Shown: positions 29,374 through 39,106 of the stretch, in pieces
Layout: every line of letters starts with the position of its first letter
How positions within the stretch are numbered: position 1 is the first letter of the stretch
Assembly (NCBI GenBank): GCA_903837825.1
Contig: CAILVZ010000042.1
Location: 25,244-89,243 of the forward strand
Reading direction: 5' to 3'
Origin: Akkermansiaceae bacterium
GTDB lineage: Bacteria; Verrucomicrobiota; Verrucomicrobiia; Verrucomicrobiales; Akkermansiaceae
Length of the DNA stretch: 64,000 nucleotides
The notes under the pieces: model-generated
Databases searched by the model: none
Told to the model about the DNA's origin: nothing
Seen by the model: only the letters and a program-made list of their open reading frames with translations
Translations under genes and position numbers: made by a program

Positions 29374-29898
29374 ATGCCCACCACGGAGACCCTTTTTGAA
29401 ACTCGCTGGCTCGGACTTTACCGGATTGGTCACTGGGACTTTGTCCGGCGTCCCCACGCAGATGCATGCGTCGGGATTCTGGCGATCACCCCAGACGACG
29501 AGATCATCCTCGTGGAGCAATTTCGCGTGCCGGTGCAGCAACACGTTATCGAAATCCCAGCCGGACTGGTGGGCGACGAGCCGGAATTCATCGGTGAGGC
29601 ACTCGCGGACACCGCACGCCGAGAGTTGTTAGAAGAAACCGGCTACCGCGCAGGGACCATCATCCCGCTGATTTCCAGTCCGACCTCTGCTGGCATGAGC
29701 TCGGAGTTTAGCCACCTTTTTCATGCCACCGATCTCGTCCGCGAGACGGCGGGTGGAGGCGTGGCGGGCGAGGAGATCGTCGTCCACCATGTGCCACTTG
29801 CGGGGCTGCGGCCATGGCTTGCCGCGCAGGAGGCCGCTGGAAAAGTGATCGATTTTAAGATCCACTCGGCGCTCTGGCTGGCTGGGATCCGTGGCTGA
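29374..29898 (+). CDS. NUDIX hydrolase (ADP-ribose pyrophosphatase-like)
   Basis: 'EIPAGLVGDEPEFIGEALADTARRELLEETGYRAG' Nudix box. Confidence 0.9.
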   Translation: MPTTETLFETRWLGLYRIGHWDFVRRPHADACVGILAITPDDEIILVEQFRVPVQQHVIEIPAGLVGDEPEFIGEALADTARRELLEETGYRAGTIIPLISSPTSAGMSSEFSHLFHATDLVRETAGGGVAGEEIVVHHVPLAGLRPWLAAQEAAGKVIDFKIHSALWLAGIRG

Positions 29899-29978
29899 GC
29901 CCGCCGCCGTTGGGATTTACTCAGAGATGCCCTCAATCAAGTCGTGACTCGGAGCGGCGCAGTTTGCATCTTCCGCGC

Positions 29979-30770
29979 GTGAGCGACTCAACCCACCATC
30001 GATTCGGCGGCATCGCGCGACTCTACGGCCAAGCGGCATTGGATCGCTTTCTCACTTCGCGTGTCGCGGTCATCGGCATCGGCGGCGTTGGCTCGTGGGC
30101 GGTCGAATCGCTCGCGCGCTCGGGCATCGGCCACCTCACCTTGGTCGACCTCGATGAAATCTGCGTCACCAACGTCAACCGCCAGCTTCATGCAATGGAT
30201 GGTCAGATCGGCCGCCAAAAAACCGAGGCCATGGCCGACCGCGCTCGTGCGATCCACCCGGACGGCGACGTGCAAATCGTCCCCAAATTTTTCAATGAAA
30301 AGTCCGCAGCGGAAATCCTCGACGCTGGGTTCGACGCGGTCATCGATGCGATTGACTACGCGCGGCACAAGTCGTTGCTCGTCGCAGAGTGTCACCGGCG
30401 GAAAATCTATGCGGTCACCTGTGGAGGCGCGGGTGGGCGGCGGGATCCGACGCGGATTCGGGTAACCGATCTTGCTTACAGCGGGATGGACCCCTTGTTG
30501 TTGCAGTTGCGTCGTGGGCTTCGCAACGATTTTGGTTTCCCCAAAAACACCCGTGGGCAGGAGCCGATTCTCTTTGGGATCGATGCCGTTTATTCCGACG
30601 AGCCGCCGTATTATTCCAACTGCGACGGCACGGTTTCAAAAGACAAGCCAGAGGAAATCTCGCTCCGGCTCAATTGCGCGTCTGGCTTTGGATCCGCCAC
30701 CCACCTGATCGCCAGTTTCGGCCTGATCGCAGCCGGCAAGGTCCTCGATCGGCTTGCCTCGCGGGCATGA
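29979..30770 (+). CDS. tcdA: tRNA threonylcarbamoyladenosine dehydratase
   Basis: 'RFGGIARLYGQAALDRFLTSRVAVIGIGGVGSWAVESLARSGIGHLTLVDLDEICVTNVNRQ'; GTG start. Confidence 0.92.
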   Translation: MSDSTHHRFGGIARLYGQAALDRFLTSRVAVIGIGGVGSWAVESLARSGIGHLTLVDLDEICVTNVNRQLHAMDGQIGRQKTEAMADRARAIHPDGDVQIVPKFFNEKSAAEILDAGFDAVIDAIDYARHKSLLVAECHRRKIYAVTCGGAGGRRDPTRIRVTDLAYSGMDPLLLQLRRGLRNDFGFPKNTRGQEPILFGIDAVYSDEPPYYSNCDGTVSKDKPEEISLRLNCASGFGSATHLIASFGLIAAGKVLDRLASRA

Positions 30771-30796
30771 AAAAAGCGACTCACTGGTCGCTTTTT
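30771..30796. terminator. Bidirectional rho-independent terminator
   Basis: AAAAAGCGAC-TCACTG-GTCGCTTTTT between convergent tcdA and rpmJ. Confidence 0.85.
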
Positions 30797-30843
30797 CCAA
30801 AACTTGATCGTCCGACTGATGCCGGACTCCATCCACGAAACGC

Positions 30844-31005
30844 TTACAGGCCCTTCTTTGAGAGTCGGGTTCCGACGGTTGCGCCTTGGCGAGCCTTGAA
30901 CTTCGGGTTCGACTTGCAGATCACATACAAGGTTCCTTTGCGTTTCACGACTTGGCAATCTGCGTGACGGCGCTTGGCGGATGCGAGAGATGAGAGAACT
31001 TTCAT
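30844..31005 (-). CDS. rpmJ2: 50S ribosomal protein L36 (type B / zinc-ligand-poor)
   Basis: Hand translation: [53 protein letters not shown]; too short for the supplied ORF track. Confidence 0.9.
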   Translation of the reverse strand: MKVLSSLASAKRRHADCQVVKRKGTLYVICKSNPKFKARQGATVGTRLSKKGL

Positions 31006-31221
31006 GACTTGAAATTGGTTAAAAACGGTGACCCACGGGAAACGTCGGGGGGCGAAACCTACTCGGTGAGCCTGCCTTGTAAAGCCATTTTTTGACTAAA
31101 TCTTCAATTTTGCGGTCATTGACTGCTGCGAATCCGGTGGCAGCTCGATCCAGATCTTCAGAAATCATGAGCTAGAAGTCCAAACCGGCACCCTCCCAAG
31201 GATTGCTGCAGAGAGCTAGGA

Positions 31222-34200
31222 TCAAGGCTGGCTCACCTTGAGATGCATGAACTTCCGAGTCTCGCCGAAGGCCTTGCTGACGGTCGCGGTTTTTTCCTCA
31301 TCGCTACCGAAGTCCACCGAGCTCTCGGTGATGCCAGTGCTGCTCCAAGTCGATAGATCCGTGCTCCACTCGACCGTCCCAATGACGCCCGAGGTGCCCT
31401 TGGCCTTGCGATAGGTCAAGGAGCAAGAACCGTCGCTGGAGCTGTAGGTCGCTTGCGGTACGGCATTGGCCACCGCTGGACTCAGACCCATGAAATACTC
31501 GACGAGATTCGGGAGTCCATCTCCATCAGGGTCTCCGGATGGTGTCGAATTTGACAATCCAGCGTAGCTCGAAATCCACGTGGCAAACGTTGCGTCTGCA
31601 ACCGTCAGCGTTCCATCGACATAATTGAGATCATAGTTGCTCGCGTTGAACGTTCCTCCCGTCGCAGCGCTTGGAGTGATCGAATAAATCCCCGCGGGCG
31701 CATCGGCTGCGGTGCCTCCACTAGCCGTGAGCGTCACGCTGCCAATGGTCTCACTGCCCACGAGCCCGCTCGAGGTGAAGGCCAAACTGCCCGCGCCGAG
31801 TGACAGCACGCTGCCAAGCGACTTGATCTGATTGTTAGCCGTTATGGTCAGAAGCTTGAGGCGCACCTCGCTGATGGCTGTGGGAACGCCGACCGAAGCC
31901 GCACCGGAGCTGGAGCAAATGACATTGCCGGAATACGAGCCTGCCGTGGTTCCCGCAGCGAGCCGGAGATAGACCGGCGTGGCCGCGATTGTCCCAGTGC
32001 CAGCGATCGTTTGAGTCGCAGCGTAATTGGTGGTGGCTGAGGTTTGCGATACTTCAAAGCCCGGCGGCGGCGTCACAAGGATGCCTGCAGTGAGATTTCC
32101 ACCCGAGACCGAAAAACTTGTGGCGGTCGGTGATGCGGTGCCGTAGGTCGTACTGACCGCGCCGAGTGTGCCCAATGTGGCGATGAGAGGGCTGCCAGAG
32201 GATGTGGTGGAGGTGACAACGACATCGTCCAAGAACGCGCGCTTTGCCGTGGTCGCGAACGTGATGGTTGAGTTTGCGGTGCCACCGCTGAAGTTGAGGG
32301 TCTTGGCTTCAAAGTTACCTGACATGTTGCTGGTGTAAGCGACCGACTGAGGAGCCAATCCCGTCGCGGTGATGGTGAGGTTGCCCTCCACCGTCGTCCA
32401 ACCCTTGACTTTGAAGTTTACCGTGAATTTGCCGCCGTTGCCGCTGAGATCCAGAGTCTTGCTGGTGATGGAGCCTCTTGCGCTGTCAGTACCGAGTTTC
32501 ACTGCACCCCCCGCTGAGTAGGCTTTTGCAGAGGCCGTGAAATTGCCATTTGCACTCCATTCGGTCGAAGAAGGGCCGGTTTGTGAGATGCTATTACCGG
32601 CAGTCAGGGAGGAGAAATTCTCGTTCAAGAGGGTGGTCACGCCGCCACCTGAGGGGCTGATGGTAATCGACAGGGCTGCGGTGCCAGTGCCCGCCGAATT
32701 GGTTGCAGAAATCGTAACGCTGCTGGACCCGGCCGCAGTGGGTGTTCCAGAGATCACCCCGTTGGTCGTATTCACGGCCAATCCGCTCGGCAAGCCAGTG
32801 GCTGCGTAGGAGGTTGGCGTGTTGCTCGCGACGATCTGATAGCTGAATGCGGAGCCGGCTATTCCAGTGGCGCTGGTGGCACTGGTGATGGCTGGAGCCT
32901 GAGGGGGACCCGAGAGCGAGTTGCGCGGGTTCGGAGTGGCTGTAGCAAAATCAGCAGCGTTGTTTGCCGTATCGGTCGCACCGCCTCCTAGCCGGAAGAT
33001 CGCGGTGGAAGTGGATGGCGCAGGGGCTGGCGCTCCCTCGTATGCATTTGCGGATCCATAGCCGACAAAATCTTGCATCCCCGCAGTGGCGATCGGCGAA
33101 GAACCCGTAAGCGCTGTGCTCGAGTTTACCAGCGCGACTTTTCCCGTCGTCGCGCTGATCTTGATCGTCCCGCTCACATCAACAGTCGGCAAGGCGATCC
33201 CAGAAGTGCCTGTCGCTAAGCCAACCAAGCAATACTTGCCCGGTGCAATCGATCCGGAAAGTGCGCAAACCGCCCATGTGCTGCCGGCATAGGACGCATA
33301 CTGAACCGACCATCCCGTTAGACTCACGGACGATCCGCTCCGATTGTAGAGTTCGACATAATCACGATTGTAGAGTGCGCCCGTGTTCTCGCCGCCTCCG
33401 AAGATTTGACTGATCAACACTGGGGATTGCAGCACGGTGAAGGGGCTGGTGCTGGTTCCCGTGCCATAGGAGGTAACGACCGAGATCGCACCCGACGTCG
33501 CGGATGCAGGGACCGTTGCGGTGATTTGACCTGCGGAATCCACGAGGAAAGTCGCATCGACCCCATTGAAGCGAACGGACGAGACCTTGACAAAATTGGA
33601 TCCTGTTAGAATCACGAGGGAACCAGTTGCGCCACTCGTCGGGGTGAATGATGAAATCACGGGATCTCCATTTCCCGTGAGAACCGTGATCGTCGCCGAG
33701 CTTGAGGTGGCCGTGGCCGATTCAGTGTCGGTTGCTTGAGCGGTGATGGTGTAAGTGCCGCTGGAGGATGGCGTCCAACTCAGCGAATAAGGCGCAGTGG
33801 TGGCTACTCCGAGCGAAGTGGATCCATTGAAAAACTCGACCTTGCTGATGGTGCCCGGTCCGCCGCCGAGTGCGAGATCGGTTGCCGTTGCAGTTAGGGT
33901 TACTGGATCATTTGGCTTGAAGACATCCCCAGCACTTGGCGATGTCAAAGCGATGGTGGGGGGTGGGTTGCTCTCGACCGAAGTGCCGCCGGTGAGGATC
34001 AACGAATACGTTTGGTTGGCGGTGGTCAAAGTTCCGTCGAGCGAGACCGTGACCGTGTAGGTTCCCGCTTGAGATGGAGCCGCGACATAGACCTGCTCCA
34101 CATTGTCGACGTTGTTTTTTCCCGTGGTCGCTGGGGATGCCATGGCTGCGGTCGTCCAGCTACCCACGAACGGCATGACGTAGGGCTGGTAGAGGGTCGA

Positions 34201-35919
34201 ATTGTTAGGCGCGGTGATTTTTGCGTCGAGATTGTGCTTGAGGTTGGCGGTCCGGCTGTCGGCGGCTGTTTGGGCGGTGCCCGCAGGATCGGTCCAGCAG
34301 ACGGTGGCACGGATCGGGCTGACACCATCCCACGTGAAGGTGTGGGTGTTGGTTTTACTCGCATTGGTGATGGTGCCTTCAATCATTTTAGGCGCAGTCA
34401 AACTGGCCTTGTGCGCGAGGATGAGGTCGCTTGCGGCCTTCACGTTGATGAGGCCCCACCCGTATTTGTAATCTGGGCCAGTCGTGCCGATGTCATCCGC
34501 GGTGTGGATGAGTAGCGCTTTCAAGGTGCTGGCTCGCATCCGCTGTCCCGAAAACTCACGCGCGTAGAGCTGAACCAGAAGGGCGGATGAGCCGAGGGCG
34601 TTCGGCGTGGCCATGCTGGTGCCACTGTAGGTATCATACGTCGTGTTGCTGGTCGCAATGGAAGAGTAGAGGTTGACGCCATTTGCCACGAGATCCGGCT
34701 TGATTCTGCCGTCATCGCACGGTCCGAGACTTGAAAAATTAGCGATCAAGCCGACGGCTGGAGATCGCACTCCACTGGCCACGGCATCATCCACAGCGCC
34801 GATGGTCATGATGTTTTTTGCGAGGCCATCGAACGTGATCGACTGGTAGCCACCTTTCGCGGTGAGCGTGTCCTGTTCATTTCCGGCTGCCCAAAAGGGC
34901 AAATAATAAGGCAAGCTCACCGCTACGGCATCAAGACTGCTCGCCTCCGTCTCATAGCGGCCCATGTCAGTAGTGACGGCGCCCAACCCATAGGAATGAT
35001 TCGAAAGTGGGAGACGCGTGGTGTCGCCTGCGCTGACCGTCCCAGCTGCGGTCATCTCAGCGTAGTCGTTGGTCCACTCGTAGGAGTCGATCGAAATCTT
35101 AGGAGACATGCCCTTGGCAGCCGCCTGAACCCCAGACGCGCCGATCGTCCCAGCCACGTGCGTCGCATGGTCATCGCCGGTCGCGGTGCTGTCCTTCTTG
35201 GTGACGCGGCCCGTAAGCTCTTGGTGGGTACTACGAACCGGCCCGCCATCCCAGATGCCGATTCTCACCCCAGTTCCATTCAAAGTGTAGGGCGCCACGG
35301 CAACGAGATTGGCCCCAGTGGAAATCGCGGCATTCGCATTCAGCGTCGAGCGGTAGAGAGGCTCATCGCCACGGAAATCATAGAGGGTCGAAACCGTGTG
35401 CCCAGGACCATCCTTGCGTAACGGAACACCCAGTTGCCGGGCTTTTTCCATCACCGCATTTTCCTGACGCTCCCCCAACAGACGCATCTCCGCGACCGCT
35501 CTTGCTCGTGCCTCGGGATCAGTCATGTCGACATCCTTGAGGATATTTGGAATAGTTTCACCATTCGCGGCTTGGGCTCGTGTCGACGGCTCGAGCGCAG
35601 GATCACGATCGGTGAGGGTCGCGGACGCGGGTGTCAGCGGGAGAACGGGCCCTGTGGAATTGGCAACTGGTGAATTCGGGTCTGACGCTGAAGCCGTTGG
35701 CGAGCCAGCGGAATCTCCTGGGGTCTTGCCTTTCTCAGACTCCTCCTGCTCCGAGATTTTTGGCGACGAATCAGATGGTGACGCTACCGATTCCGTCTGC
35801 TTGGCCGATGCCGATGCATCCTTTTCACGCACTCCGAGCCAACCAAGCCCCACGATCAGCATGATAAAAAGCAACGCGGCCACGCCACGACGGGCGCGTA
35901 GAGAAAATAAGTGAGCCAT
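31222..35919 (-). CDS. Giant secreted subtilase (S8) with Ig-like, IPT/TIG, lamin-tail and MBG-like domains
   Basis: 'VRIGIWDGGPVRSTHQELTGRV', 'DDHATHVAGTIGASG', 'YSGTSMATPNALGSSALL' triad; 'ISSFTPTSGATGSLVILTGSNF' IPT; 'LISQIFGGGENTGALYNRDYVELYNRSGSSVSLTGWSVQY' LTD. Confidence 0.92.
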   Translation of the reverse strand: MAHLFSLRARRGVAALLFIMLIVGLGWLGVREKDASASAKQTESVASPSDSSPKISEQEESEKGKTPGDSAGSPTASASDPNSPVANSTGPVLPLTPASATLTDRDPALEPSTRAQAANGETIPNILKDVDMTDPEARARAVAEMRLLGERQENAVMEKARQLGVPLRKDGPGHTVSTLYDFRGDEPLYRSTLNANAAISTGANLVAVAPYTLNGTGVRIGIWDGGPVRSTHQELTGRVTKKDSTATGDDHATHVAGTIGASGVQAAAKGMSPKISIDSYEWTNDYAEMTAAGTVSAGDTTRLPLSNHSYGLGAVTTDMGRYETEASSLDAVAVSLPYYLPFWAAGNEQDTLTAKGGYQSITFDGLAKNIMTIGAVDDAVASGVRSPAVGLIANFSSLGPCDDGRIKPDLVANGVNLYSSIATSNTTYDTYSGTSMATPNALGSSALLVQLYAREFSGQRMRASTLKALLIHTADDIGTTGPDYKYGWGLINVKAASDLILAHKASLTAPKMIEGTITNASKTNTHTFTWDGVSPIRATVCWTDPAGTAQTAADSRTANLKHNLDAKITAPNNSTLYQPYVMPFVGSWTTAAMASPATTGKNNVDNVEQVYVAAPSQAGTYTVTVSLDGTLTTANQTYSLILTGGTSVESNPPPTIALTSPSAGDVFKPNDPVTLTATATDLALGGGPGTISKVEFFNGSTSLGVATTAPYSLSWTPSSSGTYTITAQATDTESATATSSSATITVLTGNGDPVISSFTPTSGATGSLVILTGSNFVKVSSVRFNGVDATFLVDSAGQITATVPASATSGAISVVTSYGTGTSTSPFTVLQSPVLISQIFGGGENTGALYNRDYVELYNRSGSSVSLTGWSVQYASYAGSTWAVCALSGSIAPGKYCLVGLATGTSGIALPTVDVSGTIKISATTGKVALVNSSTALTGSSPIATAGMQDFVGYGSANAYEGAPAPAPSTSTAIFRLGGGATDTANNAADFATATPNPRNSLSGPPQAPAITSATSATGIAGSAFSYQIVASNTPTSYAATGLPSGLAVNTTNGVISGTPTAAGSSSVTISATNSAGTGTAALSITISPSGGGVTTLLNENFSSLTAGNSISQTGPSSTEWSANGNFTASAKAYSAGGAVKLGTDSARGSITSKTLDLSGNGGKFTVNFKVKGWTTVEGNLTITATGLAPQSVAYTSNMSGNFEAKTLNFSGGTANSTITFATTAKRAFLDDVVVTSTTSSGSPLIATLGTLGAVSTTYGTASPTATSFSVSGGNLTAGILVTPPPGFEVSQTSATTNYAATQTIAGTGTIAATPVYLRLAAGTTAGSYSGNVICSSSGAASVGVPTAISEVRLKLLTITANNQIKSLGSVLSLGAGSLAFTSSGLVGSETIGSVTLTASGGTAADAPAGIYSITPSAATGGTFNASNYDLNYVDGTLTVADATFATWISSYAGLSNSTPSGDPDGDGLPNLVEYFMGLSPAVANAVPQATYSSSDGSCSLTYRKAKGTSGVIGTVEWSTDLSTWSSTGITESSVDFGSDEEKTATVSKAFGETRKFMHLKVSQP

Positions 35920-36098
35920 AGTGTTGGTAAGTCAGAAAAGAGGCTGGTTACTGACCCACTCATTGCAAGGAACAAATGGTGCCAATTCGGTGACGGAAGG
36001 GGATTCAAAGCGGATTTCATGCCGAAATTTCAAAGATGTACCTTTTTGGACACTGGCATCGGTTGACAGGAGCGGGCGCGCAACGTTTGCTTCAAGTG

Positions 36099-37094
36099 AT
36101 GTCACCCGATTCCAAGCAGGACTTTGCCCTCGCATTCCTGAGTATCCTATTTGAAGGGGCGCCATTCATCGTGCTGGGAACGTTGATTAGCGGGTTCATC
36201 GACGCCTACTTGCCCGCAGGGATGATGGATCGATTCCTGCCAAAAAACAAGTTTCTGGCAGTGCTAACGGCTGGACTGCTTGGCGCGATATTTCCGGTCT
36301 GTGAATGCGCGGTGGTCCCGGTAATCCGCCGCTTGGTCAAAAAAGGACTGCCAATGTCCTGTGCGCTCACCTACATGCTGGCCGCCCCAATCGTCAATCC
36401 AATCACGGCGCTCAGCACGTGGAAGGCGTTTCAAGGCCAAGGCGCGGCCACCATGACCTGCTCACGACTTCTGTTAGGATTTCTGATGGCGACGGTGGTT
36501 GGTCTGATCGTTTCAAAACTTCCTCTCCATACCGTGCTGAAGGCAAACCTCGTTGCCAGCCTCGAACATGATGAAAAGCCAACCACGGAGCCCAGTTGCT
36601 GCGATTCTGCCGGACCATCATGCTGCGGTCACCACCATCATGATCCGATCCACCCGACTCCTAAACCCCAACAGGTTAGCCGACTCGTCATTGCATTTCG
36701 TGCAGCCCTCAAGGATTTCACCGACGTCGCCGTTTATTTTGTCATCGGCGTGTCGATCACCGCGCTGTTCAACACGGGCATCGCACCCGGTGCCCAATGG
36801 CTTGACCACCTCGCTTCCAACCCTGCCGGCGCACCCGCGGCATTGATGGGACTCGCCTTCATTCTCAGCCTGTGTAGCACATCAGACGCATTCATCGCAG
36901 CCACCTTGGATAAGTTTTCCTGGGGCGCGAAACTCACGTTCCTGACCTTCGGACCCATGGTAGATCTGAAACTGATTTTCCTCTATCAAACGGTGATGCG
37001 TAAAAAATTCATCGCCGCATTGTGTATCGGGCTGTTTCTCGCAATCGGTGGGATTTCAATTTTCTGGCAACATCTCATCTTCGAGGCAAAATGA
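36099..37094 (+). CDS. YraQ/YcgR-type permease (SO_0444/UPF0718-like) with metal-binding loop
   Basis: 'FLSILFEGAPFIVLGTLISGFIDAYLP', 'PVCECAVVPVIRRLVKKGLPMSCALTYMLAAPIVNPI', loop 'CCDSAGPSCCGHHHHDPIH'. Confidence 0.87.
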   Translation: MSPDSKQDFALAFLSILFEGAPFIVLGTLISGFIDAYLPAGMMDRFLPKNKFLAVLTAGLLGAIFPVCECAVVPVIRRLVKKGLPMSCALTYMLAAPIVNPITALSTWKAFQGQGAATMTCSRLLLGFLMATVVGLIVSKLPLHTVLKANLVASLEHDEKPTTEPSCCDSAGPSCCGHHHHDPIHPTPKPQQVSRLVIAFRAALKDFTDVAVYFVIGVSITALFNTGIAPGAQWLDHLASNPAGAPAALMGLAFILSLCSTSDAFIAATLDKFSWGAKLTFLTFGPMVDLKLIFLYQTVMRKKFIAALCIGLFLAIGGISIFWQHLIFEAK

Positions 37095-37912
37095 ACCCAC
37101 GGATTTCACGTCTCCTGTTTTCCTGCGCCGTCCTCGGTTGGAGCGGAGTTTTGCTTTATTTCTACGGCAGCGGCCGGATCGAACACTATCTTGCCCCAGA
37201 CTTCCGCATCTTCACCTTGGCGGGTGGTCTTGGACTCGCGGTGCTGGGAGGGTTCAATCTCCTCACGGCGGGTCAAGCATCCGCTTGCTGCCACTCGCAT
37301 GAGGGAGATGGACATTCACCTCATGAACCGACCGACGACATGCATCCGATCACGATGGTGTTGATGATGCTCATCCCAGTCGCATTCGCGGTTTCGTGGA
37401 CGAAGGATGAATACTCGAGCGCAGCCCTCGCACGCAAAGGACTCTACGACGCGCCATCCGGCTTGAACGCGTCTTTCCTTGGCGCAAACCTACCCGCATT
37501 GACTCTCAACGAGATCGAAACCACTCATCAAAAGACCCAAGATGGATTCTTGGAATTTAGTCTGATGGAATTATTTTTCGCCAGCAGAGATCCCGAGATG
37601 AAAAATCTGCTAGATGGTCTCAAGGTCGAAACTTCGGGCCGCTGGGCCGAAGAAAAAGTTTACAATTCCAAGGGCACCCGCAAGCGGCTCTACCGGATGT
37701 TCATCAATTGCTGTGCGGCCGACAGCAAAGCGATCCCGATCATCGTGGAATTCGGCAAGGCTCCTCCTGAATTGTCCGAAAACTGCTGGGTGAAGGTTGC
37801 AGGAACCATCCGATTTTTGTTAGAAGATGGCGCGATCCAACCGGTCCTCGTCGCCGAACGCGCAGCCGCCACCGAATCACCCGATGAAGAAAATCTAATG
37901 AGAAACCCATGA
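37091..37912 (+). CDS. TIGR03943/YcgQ-like membrane protein
   Basis: 'YFYGSGRIEHYLAPDFRIFTLAGGLGLAVLGGFNLL', 'RMFINCCAADSKAIPIIVEF', 'CWVKVAGTI'; ATGA overlap with the permease. Confidence 0.82.
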   Translation: MNPRISRLLFSCAVLGWSGVLLYFYGSGRIEHYLAPDFRIFTLAGGLGLAVLGGFNLLTAGQASACCHSHEGDGHSPHEPTDDMHPITMVLMMLIPVAFAVSWTKDEYSSAALARKGLYDAPSGLNASFLGANLPALTLNEIETTHQKTQDGFLEFSLMELFFASRDPEMKNLLDGLKVETSGRWAEEKVYNSKGTRKRLYRMFINCCAADSKAIPIIVEFGKAPPELSENCWVKVAGTIRFLLEDGAIQPVLVAERAAATESPDEENLMRNP

Positions 37913-37915
37913 ACC

Positions 37916-38365
37916 ATGGATAGTCCAACCCGCACCATGCCACCTGGCCATGTCATCGCTCCCGCGATCACGATTTCCGCACTGTCGATCCTCCTCGCGG
38001 CCGGCCTCCATTTCCTTGGCTTGTTAGAGAAAGCAAACACAGCACTGGCCGATGCTTTGTCGAAGCAACTTCATGCTGGGTTCCCGAAAGCACTGCCACC
38101 GCTTGGGATCTGGCTGGCAACGCTCGCCCTCGCGTTTGGACTCACATCTGCTCTGCTCCGCGTGCCTCGAGCCTGGCAGCGCACGATCCTTTGGATCACC
38201 TCGCTGGTCATCATCGCTGGATGGGCACCCGTGCTTGGGCTCGCCGCACACAAACCGGATATCGCTGCACCATGGATCACTGCCCTTTGGTCTGGCATAT
38301 GCGCCATGACCTACGCAGGAAATCACCGGATGCCATGCGAAGATTCACCGCAATCCGCAGCCTAA
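37916..38365 (+). CDS. Membrane protein, third gene of the permease operon
   Basis: 149 aa, 4 hydrophobic segments, 3 nt after the previous stop. Confidence 0.6.
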   Translation: MDSPTRTMPPGHVIAPAITISALSILLAAGLHFLGLLEKANTALADALSKQLHAGFPKALPPLGIWLATLALAFGLTSALLRVPRAWQRTILWITSLVIIAGWAPVLGLAAHKPDIAAPWITALWSGICAMTYAGNHRMPCEDSPQSAA

Positions 38366-38384
38366 GCCTCTCGCGCCTCACCTC

Positions 38385-38993
38385 ATGAAACGCATCGACT
38401 TCCCAGAACCCGTCAAGGCTCTTGTCGCCCAACTCAAGCGCTTGCCAGGCGTTGGCCCACGCAGCGCGGAGCGCATCGCCGTTTGGCTATTGCAGGCACC
38501 CCATGCGGATCCTGCGTCATTGGCAGGATCTTTGTTAGAGGCCAAAGAAATGGTGCATCCCTGCCCGACCTGCGGATTCTTTGCCACAGCCGAGAGTTGT
38601 GGCGTTTGCAACGATCCAACCCGTGACGACCACGCGCTCTGCGTGGTGGAACAAGCGACCGACGTCCTCCCGCTTGAGCGGTCGGGTGCCTTCCGCGGAC
38701 GCTACCACTGCCTCGGGGGCAAGCTGTCGCCACTCGATCGCGTCTCGCCGGATGATTTGCGCATCCCATCATTGATCCGGCGAATCGAATCGGCCAGCAC
38801 GGAGCTCGAGGTCATCCTCGCGCTCGGATCGGATGTCGAAGGCGAGGCAACCGCAAACTACCTAACAGAAATTTTAAGAGGTCGAAATTGCCGCCTCACG
38901 CGCATCGCTCAAGGTTTGCCTGCGGGTGGCGGGCTAGAGTATGCCGATGACTTAACTTTGATGCGTGCGATGCAGGGCCGTCGAAACATTTAA
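38385..38993 (+). CDS. recR: Recombination protein RecR
   Basis: 'LKRLPGVGPRSAERIAVWLLQ', 'CPTCGFFATAESCGVCNDPTRD', 'YHCLGGKLSPLDRVSPDDL'. Confidence 0.96.
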   Translation: MKRIDFPEPVKALVAQLKRLPGVGPRSAERIAVWLLQAPHADPASLAGSLLEAKEMVHPCPTCGFFATAESCGVCNDPTRDDHALCVVEQATDVLPLERSGAFRGRYHCLGGKLSPLDRVSPDDLRIPSLIRRIESASTELEVILALGSDVEGEATANYLTEILRGRNCRLTRIAQGLPAGGGLEYADDLTLMRAMQGRRNI

Positions 38994-39106
38994 GGCGCTT
39001 TGATGGCTGTGTTCCTTGTTTTTAAGAGGTGCTGACCTTCTGCATGATCCTCGCACCATAAGCGCGGACAATTTGCCAAGCGCTCAATTGCGGTTATCTT
39101 GCGCCA

